A stretch of DNA of 64,000 nucleotides from contig OX457056.1 of assembly GCA_949752795.1 (NCBI GenBank), positions 179,700,428 through 179,764,427 on the forward strand, written 5' to 3'. Source of the DNA: Hyperoodon ampullatus (Eukaryota; Chordata; Mammalia; Artiodactyla; Ziphiidae). Numbering within the stretch: position 1 is the stretch's first letter; the number at the start of each line of letters is the position of its first letter. Shown here one piece after another: positions 34,913 through 46,655 of this stretch. The notes below the pieces were generated by a model. That model did not search any database, was not told where the DNA came from, and saw only the letters and a list, made by a program, of their open reading frames with translations. The translations under genes were made by a program, and so were the position numbers.

Positions 34913-35498
34913 AACAGGAATCTAAACTCAACAATGATCTATTCTAAATGAAGTTGAGATGCCAGAACTTCTTTGGCATAATGTAGATGAAGTAGCCCAA
35001 AGACCATAGAATACCGACATCCCTTTATGTTATCTCCCTCTGCTTACCCTTAAGCACACTCCCAAAAGCCACGCCACGCCCTTCACCAAGTGCTGATAAA
35101 TACGAAGTTGAAGAGAGCACCAGCATTGTGTCTAAACATTTCAGTGCCTGACGTCTATAAGCTATAAAGTTCTGGTTCAAATGCAGTCTTGAAATTGGAT
35201 GCCTGATTTTAACAGAGATGAGCAGAGGCCAAGTGGCAGCATCCAAACACCAGAGGGAAGGTGAGCCTGGTGACTGGAAGAAGCAGTAGGACCAGATTAT
35301 CATTGGAATGTTTTTACCCACAGGGAGAGCTGACTGTGATTAATTGACTCTGAGGTCCCCAAAACAAAAGTAGACAGGTGATCCACCAAGATCTTACTTA
35401 ATCTGTATAACTGGGGGGAAAAAGAGGCCTTATTTAAGCCATAAAAATGAAGACACAGACTGTTTTCATCCAATGTCCAAACCCTGAGCCCCTTGAAT
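34913..35498. other. Unassigned interval, possibly upstream ERV-L sequence
   Basis: No clear repeat. Since ERV-L pol resumes after the insertions at 35.5-36.4 kb, parts of this stretch could be earlier proviral sequence, but I see no diagnostic motif. Confidence 0.3.
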
Positions 35499-35513
35499 GA
35501 CCTTGTACTCTTT

Positions 35514-36133
35514 TTGTTCCCCCCATGGGACAAGTAAACCATTTATTTTATTATGGTTTTTAGCAATGAATAGTGCATATGTCTTTGTGTGTGTGTGTGT
35601 GTTGTTTTTTTTCTTAACGTCTTTATTGGAGTATAATTGGTTTACTATGTTGTGTTATAGTTTCTGCTGTATAAAAAAGTGAATCAGCTATATGTATACC
35701 TATACCCCCATGTCTCCTCCCTCTTGCGTCTCCCTCCCACCCTCCCTATCCCACCCCTCTAGGTGGTCACAAAGCACTGAGCTGATCTCCCTGTGCTATG
35801 CGGCTGCTTCCCACTAGCTATCTATTTTACGTTTGCTAGTGTATATACGTCCATGCAACTCTCTCACTTTGTCCCAGCTTACCCTTCGCCCTCCCCGTGT
35901 CCTCAAGTTGTGGTACATATATGCAATGGAACATTACTCAGCCATAAAAAGAAATGAAATTGAGTTATTTGTAGTGAGGTGCATGGACCTAGAGTCTGTC
36001 ATACAGATTGAAGTAAGTCAGAAAGAGAAAAACAAATACCATATGCTAACACATATATATGGAATCTTAAAAAAAAAATGGTTCTGAAGAACATAGGGGC
36101 AGGACAGGAATAAAGATGCAGATGTAGAGAATG
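35514..36133 (-). mobile_element. L1: L1 insertion with 5' inversion and possible 3' transduction
   Basis: In minus orientation, 35905 to 35613 is the L1 3' UTR ending with a short A run (35605-35612). The adjoining 35906-36133 is the next upstream L1 segment (ORF2 end) but in plus orientation. The two pieces meet with almost no loss, the hallmark of twin priming. A near-perfect 15-base repeat, GACCYTGTACTCTTT, lies at 35499-35513 and 36134-36148. If it is the TSD, the 91 bases between the L1 A run and the left TSD (35514-35604) came along as a 3' transduction; read on the minus strand they contain AATAAA about 25-30 bases before a short A run. Confidence 0.85.
35584..35604. repeat. (TG)n microsatellite
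   Basis: About nine TG units directly after the L1 A run (as read on the minus strand), consistent with growth from a tail. Confidence 0.85.
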
Positions 36134-36222
36134 GACCCTGTACTCTTTAAATGAGAGGAGGACCTGAACTCTTCCTGGAGCATCACAATTAAGTATTGTG
36201 AATATTCTTCTTGGCCTTTCTT

Positions 36223-36410
36223 TTTTTTGTTTTTTTTTGCGGTACGCGGGCCTCTCACTGTTGTGGCCTCTCCCATTGCGGAGCACAGGCTCCGGACGCG
36301 CAGGCCCAGCGGCCATGGCTCACGGGTCCATCTTCCCAGACCGGGGCACGAACCCGCGTCCCCTGCATCGGCAGGCGGACTCTCAACCACTGCGCCACCA
36401 GGGAAGCCCC
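36223..36410 (-). mobile_element. CHR-family SINE, short type, internally shortened
   Basis: Antisense copy. The 'cagccgctccgcggcatgtg' stretch between 'gggtcc' and 'atcttcccag' is missing, giving about 25 bases less than sister copies. TSD TTCTTGRCCTTTCTT at 36208-36222 and 36411-36425 (one mismatch). Confidence 0.93.
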
Positions 36411-36439
36411 TTCTTGACCTTTCTTAAAGAGACCTAAAA

Positions 36440-37697
36440 CTATTTATCAGGATAACTTTGCACTGGAGGAAAGGAAATTCCATGACCTACTGGGTATTAT
36501 CGAATGCTGAATCTTGGCTATTCCTAATTCCTAGAAACCTGGAACATTGCTGGGGCCTATCAGTCAGAGTGGGGGCTAATGGAAGTCAAACAAAAAATCG
36601 GGTTTTGACCCAAGTCAGCCTTATAGAACGTCTAAGGGACCCCAGACCATTTCCTGAGTGAATGTTTGGACTAGACAGCTTCAGCAACATGATAAATTTC
36701 CTGACTGTCTGAAAATCGACTAAGGGCTAATAAGGCAGAAAGAGCAAAGTGGAAACCATTTCCCTCTCCCTGCTGAAATAAGAAAACAAAACCACTGCAA
36801 CATCCCCAAGGAAATCAGAGAAATTAGCATCATCATTAAATATTTGAAAGGTGCAAAGCAGAAGATTCCAATCACACCCCCTGTAACTTTCTAGGTTGAC
36901 AGATGCAAAAGATAATGAGTCATAAGGAGTGACAGTGGATTATCATCAACTTAATCAAGTGGTGACTCCAATTGTGTCTGCTCCTCCCGATATGGTCTCT
37001 TTATTGGATCAAATCAGTATAGACCCTAGCAACTGGTCCACAGTTATTGATCTGCCGGTATTTTTTTCCTCTATCCCAACAAACAAAAAAACCACTAGAA
37101 ACAATTAGCTTTCTCCAGTAGGTACAGTAATAAACCTTCACTGTCCTACCCGAGGGCCATATCAACTTTCTGTCTCTGAGTTATATAGTCTATAAGAATT
37201 TGACTATCTGACCATCTAATAGAACATTATCCTAGTCTAATACATTGATGACTTCATGCTGGTAAGACATGGAGAGCATAAATCAGCAGGTGCCAAGTGC
37301 CTTAGTAAGACACACATATACATGGTAGAAAATAACTTCTATAATAGTATAGGAACTTGCCAAACTTGGTCAAGTTTTTTGGAGTTCCAATGTTCTGGGT
37401 TCTTTAAGAATATGCTCTAGAAAATAAAGAACAAGATGCTGCTCCTTGTATAACATGTCATTAATAAAGAGGCACAACACAAGGTGGACATCTTCGTATT
37501 TTAGAGGCAATAGATACCATATTTTATTTATTTATTTATTTATTTATTTTTGGCCGCACCTCACGGCTTGTGGGATCTTAGTTCCCCAACCAGGGATCAA
37601 ACCCGGGCCCTCGGCAGTGAAGGCACAGAGTCCTAACCACTAGACCACCAGGGAATTCCCAATAGATACCATATTTAGGTGTGCTGCTCCCATCCAC
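36440..37697 (+). pseudogene. ERV-L pol remnant (endogenous retrovirus)
   Basis: A fossil of a class III endogenous retrovirus. The reverse-transcriptase active-site motif YIDD is encoded at 37241-37252. About 100 bases upstream is the 'FTVLP' region typical of the ERV-L palm, and about 130 bases downstream a 'VKFFGVP'-like block. The protease/RT boundary region appears to lie at 36.5-36.9 kb. The frame is broken by many stops and shifts, and a short SINE (37525-37660) is inserted. Similarity ends near 37697. No intact viral protein can be made from it. Confidence 0.75.
37525..37660 (-). mobile_element. Short tRNA-head SINE (CHR-related) in ERV-L
   Basis: Antisense: a (TTTA)n tail, then 'tggccgcacctcacggcttgtgggatctta' and a head ending 'gaccaccagggaattccc'. 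Perfect 16-bp TSD AATAGATACCATATTT at 37509-37524 and 37661-37676. The body is much shorter than the other CHR types. Confidence 0.95.
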
Positions 37698-39914
37698 TCA
37701 GTGGATGGCCATCCCCCTCAGCCATGGGGACACACACTTCTCATGAGCTCCTTTACGCCACGAGCCATAACCAAACCCTGGCATCAGAAACCTCTGCCTG
37801 AAACACACCAAGGATGACCCAGCTTGGTCAGAGTTCTGTGAGCACCCGTGGTGGATGCGAGCGAGGCAGCGACTCACTCTCTGGCTTCCCACAACTCTGT
37901 GCAAAGAGATAAGACAGGCCTGTGAGAAGCAGCCAGCACTACAAAACAGACGGCATCCCGTGCCAAAACGTCTGGGGGAACCGTATCCAGTTACAGGTGC
38001 AGCATTCTCAGCACAGCATGACAACCCGTCTCTCACTCCAACAAGTCTAGGTTCTTTATTACAGCTCCGAAGCCAAGCACAAACAGCTGGCTTTGGTACA
38101 TGGCATGTGCCTGCAGGTGCCCACGCCTCCATCTGGGCCGAGCCTCCGTCTTCCGGAGCTGCTGGGTGACAGAGGCTATACCTTCCGAGCCCGTGGAGCC
38201 CACCAGCTCTGGACAGCCAGCCAGAATGCTGGGCCACAGACACACCGCCAAGACTGGCCTGTCACTGAGAGGGGCAGCCCCGTCTCCCAGCCCTGTCAAA
38301 GGCTAGTACGTGTTCCACTGTTTCCACCAGCCACAGACCCAGGGTTCCGACACCATCCACACAAGCTGTCCTCGCCTTCCTCAGGAGGCAACCAGATAGT
38401 TTCTGCCCTCGGGAAACCCCAAGAGAACATGCACACCCAGCCCTCATTGGCCCTCTTCCAAAAGATACTCCAGATGCAGAGTGAGGAGTTTGCAAACCCC
38501 AAATCAGGATGCATGATCACGACACCTAATACTGGATGCCAGACCGTAAGGACAATGAAGGACATGGTGGCTCTTTTCAGACAGGAAGGTGTCTGTGATG
38601 AAGGTGGAGCCTTCTCACTCCTGTGACGGTGCAGAGGGAGGGACACGGGCAGCTTGAGCCAAAGGCCTGGATGCGCCCCCGAAGCCCACCTGGGACACAT
38701 TCAGACCCGACTTGGCTTCTGCCCTGCAGAGGTGTCTGGGCACCCCGGCACACCTCCACCCCAGTGCTGACCATGGCAAGCCCTGCCTCGCCCCTGCATC
38801 CCAGCTGCCCTCTGCACAGACACAAGTCCCCTTGATGTGACAGCGCTTCCACAGGCACCAAAATAGCAAGCCCCCCAAGGCCTCAGCCCCCTAACCCGAA
38901 CCCCAGGAACCCCACCATCCCCATCATGGAGAAGGCAGCAACCTCGGGCTCCTAGAGGACTTCAGAGCACAAGATGCTTCCCCTTTTCTTTCCCAGGACC
39001 CCAACCCCACTCCAATCTGCTTACTCCATCCCGGGGTCTCTTACCGTCCACATGGATGGAACACCCTGGCCAGGCCCTTTTCAGATTGTTCACTTGCTCC
39101 TCCCAGAAACCTCCGGGTGCACGAAGGTACTAGCACGAGCCACACCCTCCTGTGGTAGCTGATAAGTAGATCCGGGTTCAAATAGAGATCTGTCTGACTG
39201 CAAGCCAGGGCCAAAAGAGGGCAGAGGTACATCTATCTGGTCAGGGCCACAGGCCATGCTGGGCAGGGATGCCGAGGGTCAGGGGCCCAAGCACAGCACC
39301 CGAGTGGCGGTGACCCACTCACTGACAAGCCCCCACTATCCAGCACTGCCGACTCCATCCTAGTGATTACAGAGGGAAACAGTGATCCCAAACCCACCAG
39401 AGGCTTGGAAATGCCCAGCTCCAAATAAATTAGCTCTCTTCTAGCTGTCCTATCACAGGGGAAAACGTGACAGACATCATACATCACCTAAAACCAAATT
39501 CAATTTGCACCCATTTATAACACAAACATGTCTCAGGTGTAACATCAAGGGCGCTCATTTTGTATTCTGCCCACTCACCTCCGAGGGCTAGCAATGCACT
39601 GGCAGAGGGGAGACAGCACAGATCCACTTACGAGCAAACTTGTTCCAATGTGGGAGAAAAATTGGTTGACTTTAGATGGCAGAAGGCGGGGAAACCCCTC
39701 GCTCATTTGTAAAGTGCCAGACAGGAGGCAGGACAGAGCCCGCACAGGAGAGGAACAAAAGCTGAGCTGGCCGCTCCGAGCCCCTGTGACTGACAAGATG
39801 GCTCCCGGCCACTGACAGGCTGACAGACTAGCCCAGCTCGAGAAAAGCAGCCCACCCACCACTCGGCTCCAGCCCGCAGGGAATCTGGGTGGTCCTGGGT
39901 GCAGCCTGTGGGAC
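37698..39914. other. GC-richer unique interval, no supported gene
   Basis: About 2.2 kb with no recognised repeat. It holds the longest frames in the window not explained by repeats: 181 codons on minus (37698-38243) and 177 on plus (38093-38626), overlapping antisense. Both are Cys/Arg/Pro/Ser-rich, lack domains I know, and show no flanking splice logic. A YY1-like 'caagatggctc' lies at 39794-39804. Exons or a non-coding transcript remain possible but unsupported. Confidence 0.35.
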
Positions 39915-39929
39915 CCAGGGGAACTGAGA

Positions 39930-40095
39930 TAAAGTGAATTCAAATCTCTGCCCAGTGACCCTGTTGAAGTGTCTTGACTTTTCTAAGCCTCTGTTTCCAG
40001 CCTATTAAAATGAAGTCAAGTCTGTGAAGGTGACTATGGGTCAGAGGAAGTAACAGATGCAGGAAAAAGAGTAGGAAGTGCTTTGTCATCCATCA
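39930..40095 (+). repeat. MIR-like SINE fragment
   Basis: 'gaattcaaatctctgcccagtgaccctgttgaagtgtcttgacttttctaagcctctgtttcc' follows sense MIR order, ending near 'gtaggaagtgctttgt'. Confidence 0.6.
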
Positions 40096-40284
40096 TCAAC
40101 TCCATCCCCCCCATTTGTACAGTCCTAAAGCATCACGTCACTTCAGCCAGCACTATAGGCCCCCAGCGTGCAAAGCCAGCAAGGCAGCCAGGCCTCCATG
40201 GGGAGGCCACTCTGATCCACTCTGGGAGCAGCATCCTGCTGGCTTCTCATGGGTTTGGTGACAGGGACAGCTAACTCTGGGGCC

Positions 40285-40475
40285 TTTCGTTAAAGAAATT
40301 ATGTTTACTGAAGTATAAATGGGCAAACAGAAAGTGCAAAAATCCTAAAGACTGGCAAATTTTCATAGACGAACACACAGATATGGGAAAATTGAATATT
40401 AGCAGCCCCAAGGGAACTCCCAGGAACCACTTTGCAAGGTGTTTTCACCTTCTGATTCTCAAACATGCTTAACTT
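40285..40475 (-). repeat. Possible L1M 3' UTR fragment
   Basis: 'gtttactgaagtataaatgggcaaacagaaagtgcaaaaatcctaaag...ttttcatagacgaacacac' resembles a common antisense L1M 3' UTR motif. Tentative. Confidence 0.45.
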
Positions 40476-40924
40476 AACCCTGGACCAGCCTGCCTGGGAG
40501 GAGGATCAAAGTGTCTGAAAGCTGCTCTACAATTCGAAGAACATGTCCATGATCAAAGCTTGGATGGAATCCACCTGTAATCGCGGGGTTTGATTTGAGG
40601 CCTTGATGTCCAAAATAGAGGCCAGCCAAATTAAGAAAAGCCATTTTCTTTCTTTCTGGGCCTCTCTGGGTTTCCTAGTGAGAATCTCAGGAGAGACTCC
40701 TTGATGGGCAGGCGGCTTCTGCCTGCAGCTCTGCCTTGTGCTGTGTGATGGGCAGCCTCAATGAGGATGCTCTGATGATGAGATGCTTTGATGAGCAGGT
40801 GCCTTCCCTGATAAGGAGGGATTCACTGAGCAAATTTCTTTCCCCAAAAAACACTGATGGCACTCTGAGATGTCTTGTTGTGTTCTTCTGTTCGTTGTTC
40901 GTTTTCCTTACTCTTCTGCCTAAA

Positions 40925-41130
40925 TTTTTCAATAGACTTTATTTTTTAGAGAAGTTTTAGGTTCACAGCAAAATTGAGCAGAAAGCAGAGTTCCCACCGA
41001 CCGCCTGCCCCTATGCATGCATGGCCTCCCCCATTATCAACATCCCCTACCCTAGTGGTCCACCTGCTACAACATGAGCCTGCACTGACACATCATTAGC
41101 ACCCAAAGTCCATAGTTTAAATTATAGTTG
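40925..41130 (-). repeat. L1M-type 3' UTR fragment
   Basis: 'aatagactttattttttagagaagttttaggttcacagcaaaattgagcagaaag', 'cctcccccattatcaacatcccc' and 'acatcattagcacccaaagtccatagttt' form a well-known mammalian interspersed block. The strand follows the usual antisense L1M placement. Confidence 0.6.
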
Positions 41131-41284
41131 ATGTCTGTTTCAAACCTGCAAAACTTTCCCATTCACCCCCATGGCATATTCTCTAAGTGAAGCCCAGAGC
41201 CATGGGCTTCTCAGACCAGAGGATGAGACTGGTCTCCCTGATTTTCTAGTTTTCTAGCAGCCGTCTTCAAAAGAAGCAGGTGAA

Positions 41285-41700
41285 ATTAATTTTAATAGCA
41301 GATTTTATTTAGCCCAATATATCCAAAATATTATCCTTTCAACATGTAATCATTATAAAAATTATTAATAGGGTATTTTACAGTCATACTAAGTCTTCGA
41401 CTGGTGTGTCTTTTACATTTACAGCACATCTCAGTGTTAAATTTTCATCAGAAATACTTGATCCAAATTTAGATTTCATAAAATGTACCTTTAGAAAAGT
41501 AGATTCACGTAATCGAGTTGTTCCTAACACACTTAAAATTTTTCTAATGCTTGAATTGGTGTCGGTGTTTAAAATTTAAGTTAATTAAAATTAAATATTA
41601 TTAAAAATCCAGGTCCTCAGTCACACTGCCACATTTCACATGCTGAACAGCCACATGCGGCTGGTGGCTCCTGTGTTGGCCAGGGCAGGACCATGGGGCA
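41285..41700. mobile_element. Probable hAT-type DNA transposon fossil
   Basis: AT-rich body with 'aattttaatagcagattttatttagcccaatatatccaaaatattatc' and the end 'gccacatttcacatgctgaacagccacatgcggctggtggctcctgtgttggccag', a common non-autonomous DNA-element pattern. Subfamily and ends not determined. Confidence 0.5.
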
Positions 41701-42239
41701 AGGTGGGGGAGTCCCACAGTTCATCTGGTGCTGGCTTTGGCCCACGATGGCCATTATCCCCCATGATGCCGAAGTCAATTAAAGGTAGAAAAGCAAGGGC
41801 AGCTCTGAAGTTCTTTTTTTCCCCAAAGTCTCCTTGAATGGTTAGCTCAAGGCCACTAGTCTACTGGGGAATGAGTGGTCTGGCTAACGCCTTTTCCAAG
41901 ACCTGCAAGATGGTTAAGAGATGAGGATCCAAAGCAGGGTCCCATGGTGAGGGGGCCCATAGATTTTAACCACTGCCCCCTGGGCAGACCGACTCCAGCT
42001 CTCCCGACCTCCCATCCAGCCCTGGGCTGATCCCCTTATCCCCTTGCACTGCCACCTCCTACTGTGTTTCAGGGTCTCCCCTGCCCTGAGGGACGTGGTC
42101 AAGGGTCCCAGCTCCCCACCCACTAACACCTGACCAAGGGTGAAAAGTGTGCCCGAAGGAAGGCTGGAGAAACCAATCGAAGCAGAACAATAGCTACACC
42201 GAAACCCACAGGAGCCATGCCAATGGCTGCCTGGCCTGC
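41701..42239. other. Unique non-coding interval
   Basis: Nothing recognised. Confidence 0.35.
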
Positions 42240-42345
42240 CAATTCAGTGCCCGGCACTCTGCGGTAAACACTCCAGCCTGTATCACCTCACTGAACTCTC
42301 ACAACCCCGCAAGCTAAGCGCTGTGATGATCTTGTTTTGCAAGGG
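42240..42345 (-). repeat. MIR-like fragment
   Basis: 'gtgcccggcactctgcggtaaacactccagcctgtatcacctcactgaactctcacaaccc' follows antisense MIR. Confidence 0.55.
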
Positions 42346-44171
42346 TGCCCTTGACCTCTCACTGCCTCTGCCCAGCCCATCTATTCTGGCTCTGCCCCTG
42401 AGTCCGCTTTCCTCCTAGACTATCTCTCTAAACGACCTGCTCCATTCTGCTGCTGCTGCTACCACCACCTAGAGACCCAGGACACCCAGGACACCCAGCC
42501 AGGGCCCCCTCTTGAACACCATTTCTTTAGTGCCATCTGCTTACTGAAAACCCCTGCAGGCCAGTATCGCACCAACCCTGCACACCCCAAGTGCCCAAGG
42601 CTGGGCTCACCATCTCGCCCTGGCCAAACACGTTCTTCCTTCTGCCTTCTTAGTCTCCGTGAGTCACGTACAACGTACACAGCCACACAAGAAGCAGAGA
42701 CCTCACCCCAGCCTCTGTCTTATGACTCGTCTGTCTCCTATCTCCCTACGTTCAATTACATCAACCCTATACATGACCCAAGTTAGTCCCCTCCCACCCC
42801 TGTGCTGCACATGACAAGGACCTCACCAGCTTTTACTTAGGCTACAGCAAAAGACACACAAGTTCACAGACAAAAAAGTAATAATCACAACCACATCTGA
42901 ATGCCTAGCACATAACAAGCATGTACGTATTAACTGTGCTGAATTAATGCCTTCCTCTTTTTCCACTTCATTTATCCTCCATGACCCCTATGAACTGAGG
43001 CCAGCCATTTATGTCTCCAGAGGGTGCAGATGGTATAAAAGCTGTCAGATTACCCTGCCGAGGGCCCCCACCCTCCAACAGAGGATGGTGAGAAGGAGGT
43101 GGGTGTCCACACTCCGACAGCCCACAAGCCATGGGAGGCAAAGCAACCGCTAGACTGGGTAACCTGGGACGAGACCACCCAGCTCCCAGATTGGTGGGCA
43201 GAGACTAGACCTGGTTAGCATCCTGCAGAATCACCTTCCTGCTCCCTCTTTGCCACCCCTTTTCTACGATCACCCAGCTGTCTGGTGGGAACGACCCATT
43301 TACACACCTCCGAAGCGACGAAGAGAAGCAGGATAATGAGGTAGCCAGCCCGGGGCCCCCAGGCAGCGAGACCACTGTGTGCAGGATGGGGTGCACGGGC
43401 CTCTCCGTCGCGCTCATGTGTCACGCATCAAGTGAGAGAAGATCTATTTTTCCCCCAGGGAGCATGCCTACGACTTCAATTGGCCCAAAATACGCTTGGC
43501 TAAATTTACCTGTGCGATGCTCTAAGTGGTACACCATGTTCTATAAGAAGGCGCTGCAAGAAACCTCAGCACGAGGTGGCAGGAACCAGGAATCCGCAAG
43601 GTGAGCACATCTGAGCCAGGTGCAGGGCTCCTCCCAGTAAATGCTGTCCCCCGTTCTGAGCCCCGTTTCTCTGGCTGGCTGCAGCCCAGATGTCCTTGTG
43701 GCCGCCATGCTGCTTCCCAGTGGCCTCAGAGTGTCCTGTTGAGCCAGAGCGCATCTCCCTCCTGCCCCCGGTGGCTTCCTCTCCTAGTACCCAGCCCTGC
43801 CTCATCACTCACTGCTAGAACCAGCATGCAGGGGGCTACCGGTTCCCCAGAGCAGGGAGCCGATGGAAGGACAAAGATCCTCAGCCCCACCTGCCAAGAC
43901 GTAAACAAGGAAAGCACCCAAACAGTACATGAGCCCAGGCATCCTAAGATATCACCTGATACCCAGGGGTCTTTATGCCAGGATAAGTCCAGGAAAGCAG
44001 GCCTGGGGAGTCTGCAACACCAATTCCAACGAGCAGAAACCGGAAACAGCACCAGCGGCTTGAAATTGCCTTAAACACAGAGCATGTGATGCGAAGGGCT
44101 CAAGATGCAGAAATGCATCCCCCACGTGGCCAGCACTATTTGGAGAACGGCTGCCCTGAAGGAAGGAGACG
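42346..44171. other. Unique interval, no supported gene
   Basis: Includes a tiny CTG run (42450-42461) and a threefold 'aggacaccc'-like unit (42479-42500). A 157-codon plus-strand frame (43601-44074) has no recognisable domain. No repeat family recognised. Confidence 0.35.
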
Positions 44172-44415
44172 GCCACAGAGCAGTGTACTCTGGACCTGGA
44201 CAGGGCTGGACTCAAATCCCAGCTCCCTCTGATCAGCCCTGTGACCTGGCCACACAGTTCCACTTGCTGAGCTGCAGCTCCCTCAGCTATAGGCTGGGAA
44301 TAGTCATGGGACCACCTCTCCATTCGGGAGGGAACAGGTCATGAAATGCGTATAAAGCAGTTAGTGCCTGGCACAGAGTAGGTCCTCAAAAATAGGGATT
44401 ATAGTGGTTCCCCTG
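44172..44415 (+). repeat. MIR SINE, near full length
   Basis: Sense MIR from 'agcagtgtactctggacctggacagggctggactcaaatcccagctccc' through 'gtgcctggcacagagtaggtcctcaaaaatagggattat'. Confidence 0.9.
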
Positions 44416-44609
44416 TGTCTGGGCCGTGTGATTGTGGAGCCAGCCCTAAAGGGGAGATAGCTGGATCCCAACGCATTGCTCACTGACGATGCCACTGGGT
44501 CACTGGCTCTGATAAGGAGACCAAGAGATCTTCTCATTAGATTCAGCTTCCCCCTTGTGGCTCCCTTGCAGTCAGAGTCACAGTCATGGGACCCGACAAC
44601 CGGGCGCTA

Positions 44610-44830
44610 ATCATACATGCTAACTTCTTTCCACATGGTATTCATTTGGTCCCCACCACAACCCTGAGAGAGGATCCGATCTCTCCTCATTTTACAGAGG
44701 AAACAGACCCTTAGAGAGGGTAAGCATCTCCCCCCGAGGTCCCACACACAGCCCGGAAGTGGCAGGGTTGGATTTTGAACGCAGAGCAGAATTCGATGCC
44801 TGTGCTCTGTACCGTGTCAGCAAGGGTAGC
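44610..44830 (-). repeat. MIR SINE, near full length
   Basis: Antisense MIR: 'catgctaacttctttccacatggtattcatttggtcc', 'cattttacagaggaaacagaccc', 'cccacacacagcccggaagtggcagggttggattttgaac', 'gtgctctgtaccgtgtcagc'. Confidence 0.85.
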
Positions 44831-45664
44831 CCATGCTACTCAGCCAAGGTGAATCTCCTAGCCAGCCGACACTGGGTTCCTAACTACGAATAGCCCAGTC
44901 TCCCCACTGCAGTTAAACTGGAACCGTGCCTCTGGCCCATTCACTCCCTAGGGCCCCAAAATAACTGAATTTCAGGTTTGCCAAACTGAAAGCCAAGCCC
45001 CTGGCCTGGGGAACATGTATCTAAGCCTTCTGCCTCAAGGTCTAGCCCTCTGCTGCCCGAGGCAGGCAGCCAGCACCCCGCCCCAGGCCACACTGCTACC
45101 CAGCTCTCCCCTGACACTCCCAGGCTTGCGAATGTGTTGCTGACACACCCATCACAAACCCATCTAAGCCCAGAGTACTGACAACAATCAGCTCAAATTA
45201 GCATACGCGCCACATCTATATTGCTTTCACACCGTTTGTGGGGGATATATGCACCACACCACAAGCTATTTGCATATAGATGGCGGGTTGTAGACAGATG
45301 CTTGTATTCAATGGGTAATAGCTGATATACACACAGACACACATTGCTCTTACAAAAGCCGAAACGCTCGCTTTGCCGCCACTTGAAGTGCACTGATCCT
45401 TCAACAGTTTGTTAATTTGTAAACTTTACAATATTGAATTGTCCATTTCTGAACACAGAAATGATTTTCAACTGCTTGATGCACTGTGGCTGCCAAGTCT
45501 CAGGGAAAAGGAGGATAAGGGTGTCGAGAAGCTTTACTTCGGAGAAGTTAGGAGTCAGGCTTGCTTTTGTTGAAATCACTCATACTAATGGTTGTCAAAA
45601 AGGACATCATCCTCCCAATCCAGTCTGCAGTCTACCACCAAGTCACCAGCCTCTAGGACAAAAA
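44831..45664. other. Unique non-coding interval
   Basis: No element recognised. Confidence 0.35.
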
Positions 45665-45770
45665 CCTGACATTTATTTATCAGACACACCCTCAGTTTCT
45701 ACCCTCTGCCAGAGATCATACGCTGTGCTAAGTACAGGGGACCCAGAAGCCTAACCCAGATGGTGAGAAA
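45665..45770 (-). repeat. L2 LINE fragment
   Basis: 'gacatttatttatcagacacaccctcagtttctaccctctgccagagatcatacgctgtgctaagtacaggg' follows antisense L2 3' end. Confidence 0.6.
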
Positions 45771-45779
45771 GCAGCCCAG

Positions 45780-45840
45780 ACCTAGCACGGAGCCCGACAC
45801 ACAGTCGGTGCTTAATAAATGGCAATGACTATGATGGTTG
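45780..45840 (+). repeat. MIR/L2 3' terminal fragment
   Basis: 'cctagcacggagcccgacacacagtcggtgcttaataaatggcaatgactat'. Both families share this 3' motif. Confidence 0.6.
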
Positions 45841-46164
45841 ACAAGAGGTTCGTGCTCGTGGTGGCAAGTCCAGCCCTAACGTGGAGATGGACACAGCCAG
45901 CATCTGAATGACAGGTCAGCACAGGCTGGTTCTGTGATTTGATAAAATGAATGACACTTTCCCAACCCCACACTCCTGGTCCACAAGCAGGAAGACTAAT
46001 GCCTCCAGCCTCATGGAGCTGCTATGGAGCTCATGTCTTAACATGTTCTGGGCTGTGTCTGGCCCACAGAGGGGCAGTGGGAGACAGGAAAAAAAGAGCT
46101 CCATGCAGTGGTAGCAGCCTGCCTGGAGAGCTTTTGGGGTAAAACCCCAGCTTCCCTTATCTGA
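45841..46164. other. Unique non-coding interval
   Basis: Nothing recognised. Confidence 0.35.
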
Positions 46165-46655
46165 TTATTTTTTTACTGAGGTAAAATACACATAACAAAA
46201 TTAGCCATTTGGCCACATTGAAGTGCACAAGTAAATGACATTCAGTACATTCACAATGTCTGGCAACTATCACTTCTATCTAATTTCAGAATATTTTTAT
46301 CACCACAAGAGGAAATCCTGTACCTATCAGCAATCACTCTCCATGTCTCCCTTCCCCCAGCCCTGGCAACCACTAAACTGCTTTCTGTCTCCACGAATTT
46401 GCCTTTTCTGGACACTGCATATAAATGGAGTCATACAACAAATCATATTTGTCATTTTATGTCTGGTTTCTTTCACCTAGCATGTTTTCCAGTTTCATCC
46501 AAGTTGTAGCATCTATCAGTACTTCACTCCTTTTTATGGCTGAATAATATCCCACTGTGTGGACAAATCATGTTCTATTTATCCATTCAACAGCTGACGG
46601 ACATTCTGGGCGTTTCCACTTTTTGCCTATTATGAATAGTGCTGCTATAAACCCT
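46165..46655 (-). mobile_element. L1M 3' end, antisense
   Basis: Starts 'tttttttactgaggtaaaatacacataacaaaattagccattt', continues 'ccagccctggcaaccactaaactgctttctgtctcc', 'tataaatggagtcatacaac', 'tttttatggctgaataatatcccactgtgtgg' and ends 'gctattatgaatagtgctgct'-like text. This is the antisense 3' UTR plus ORF2 end of an old L1. Confidence 0.85.
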
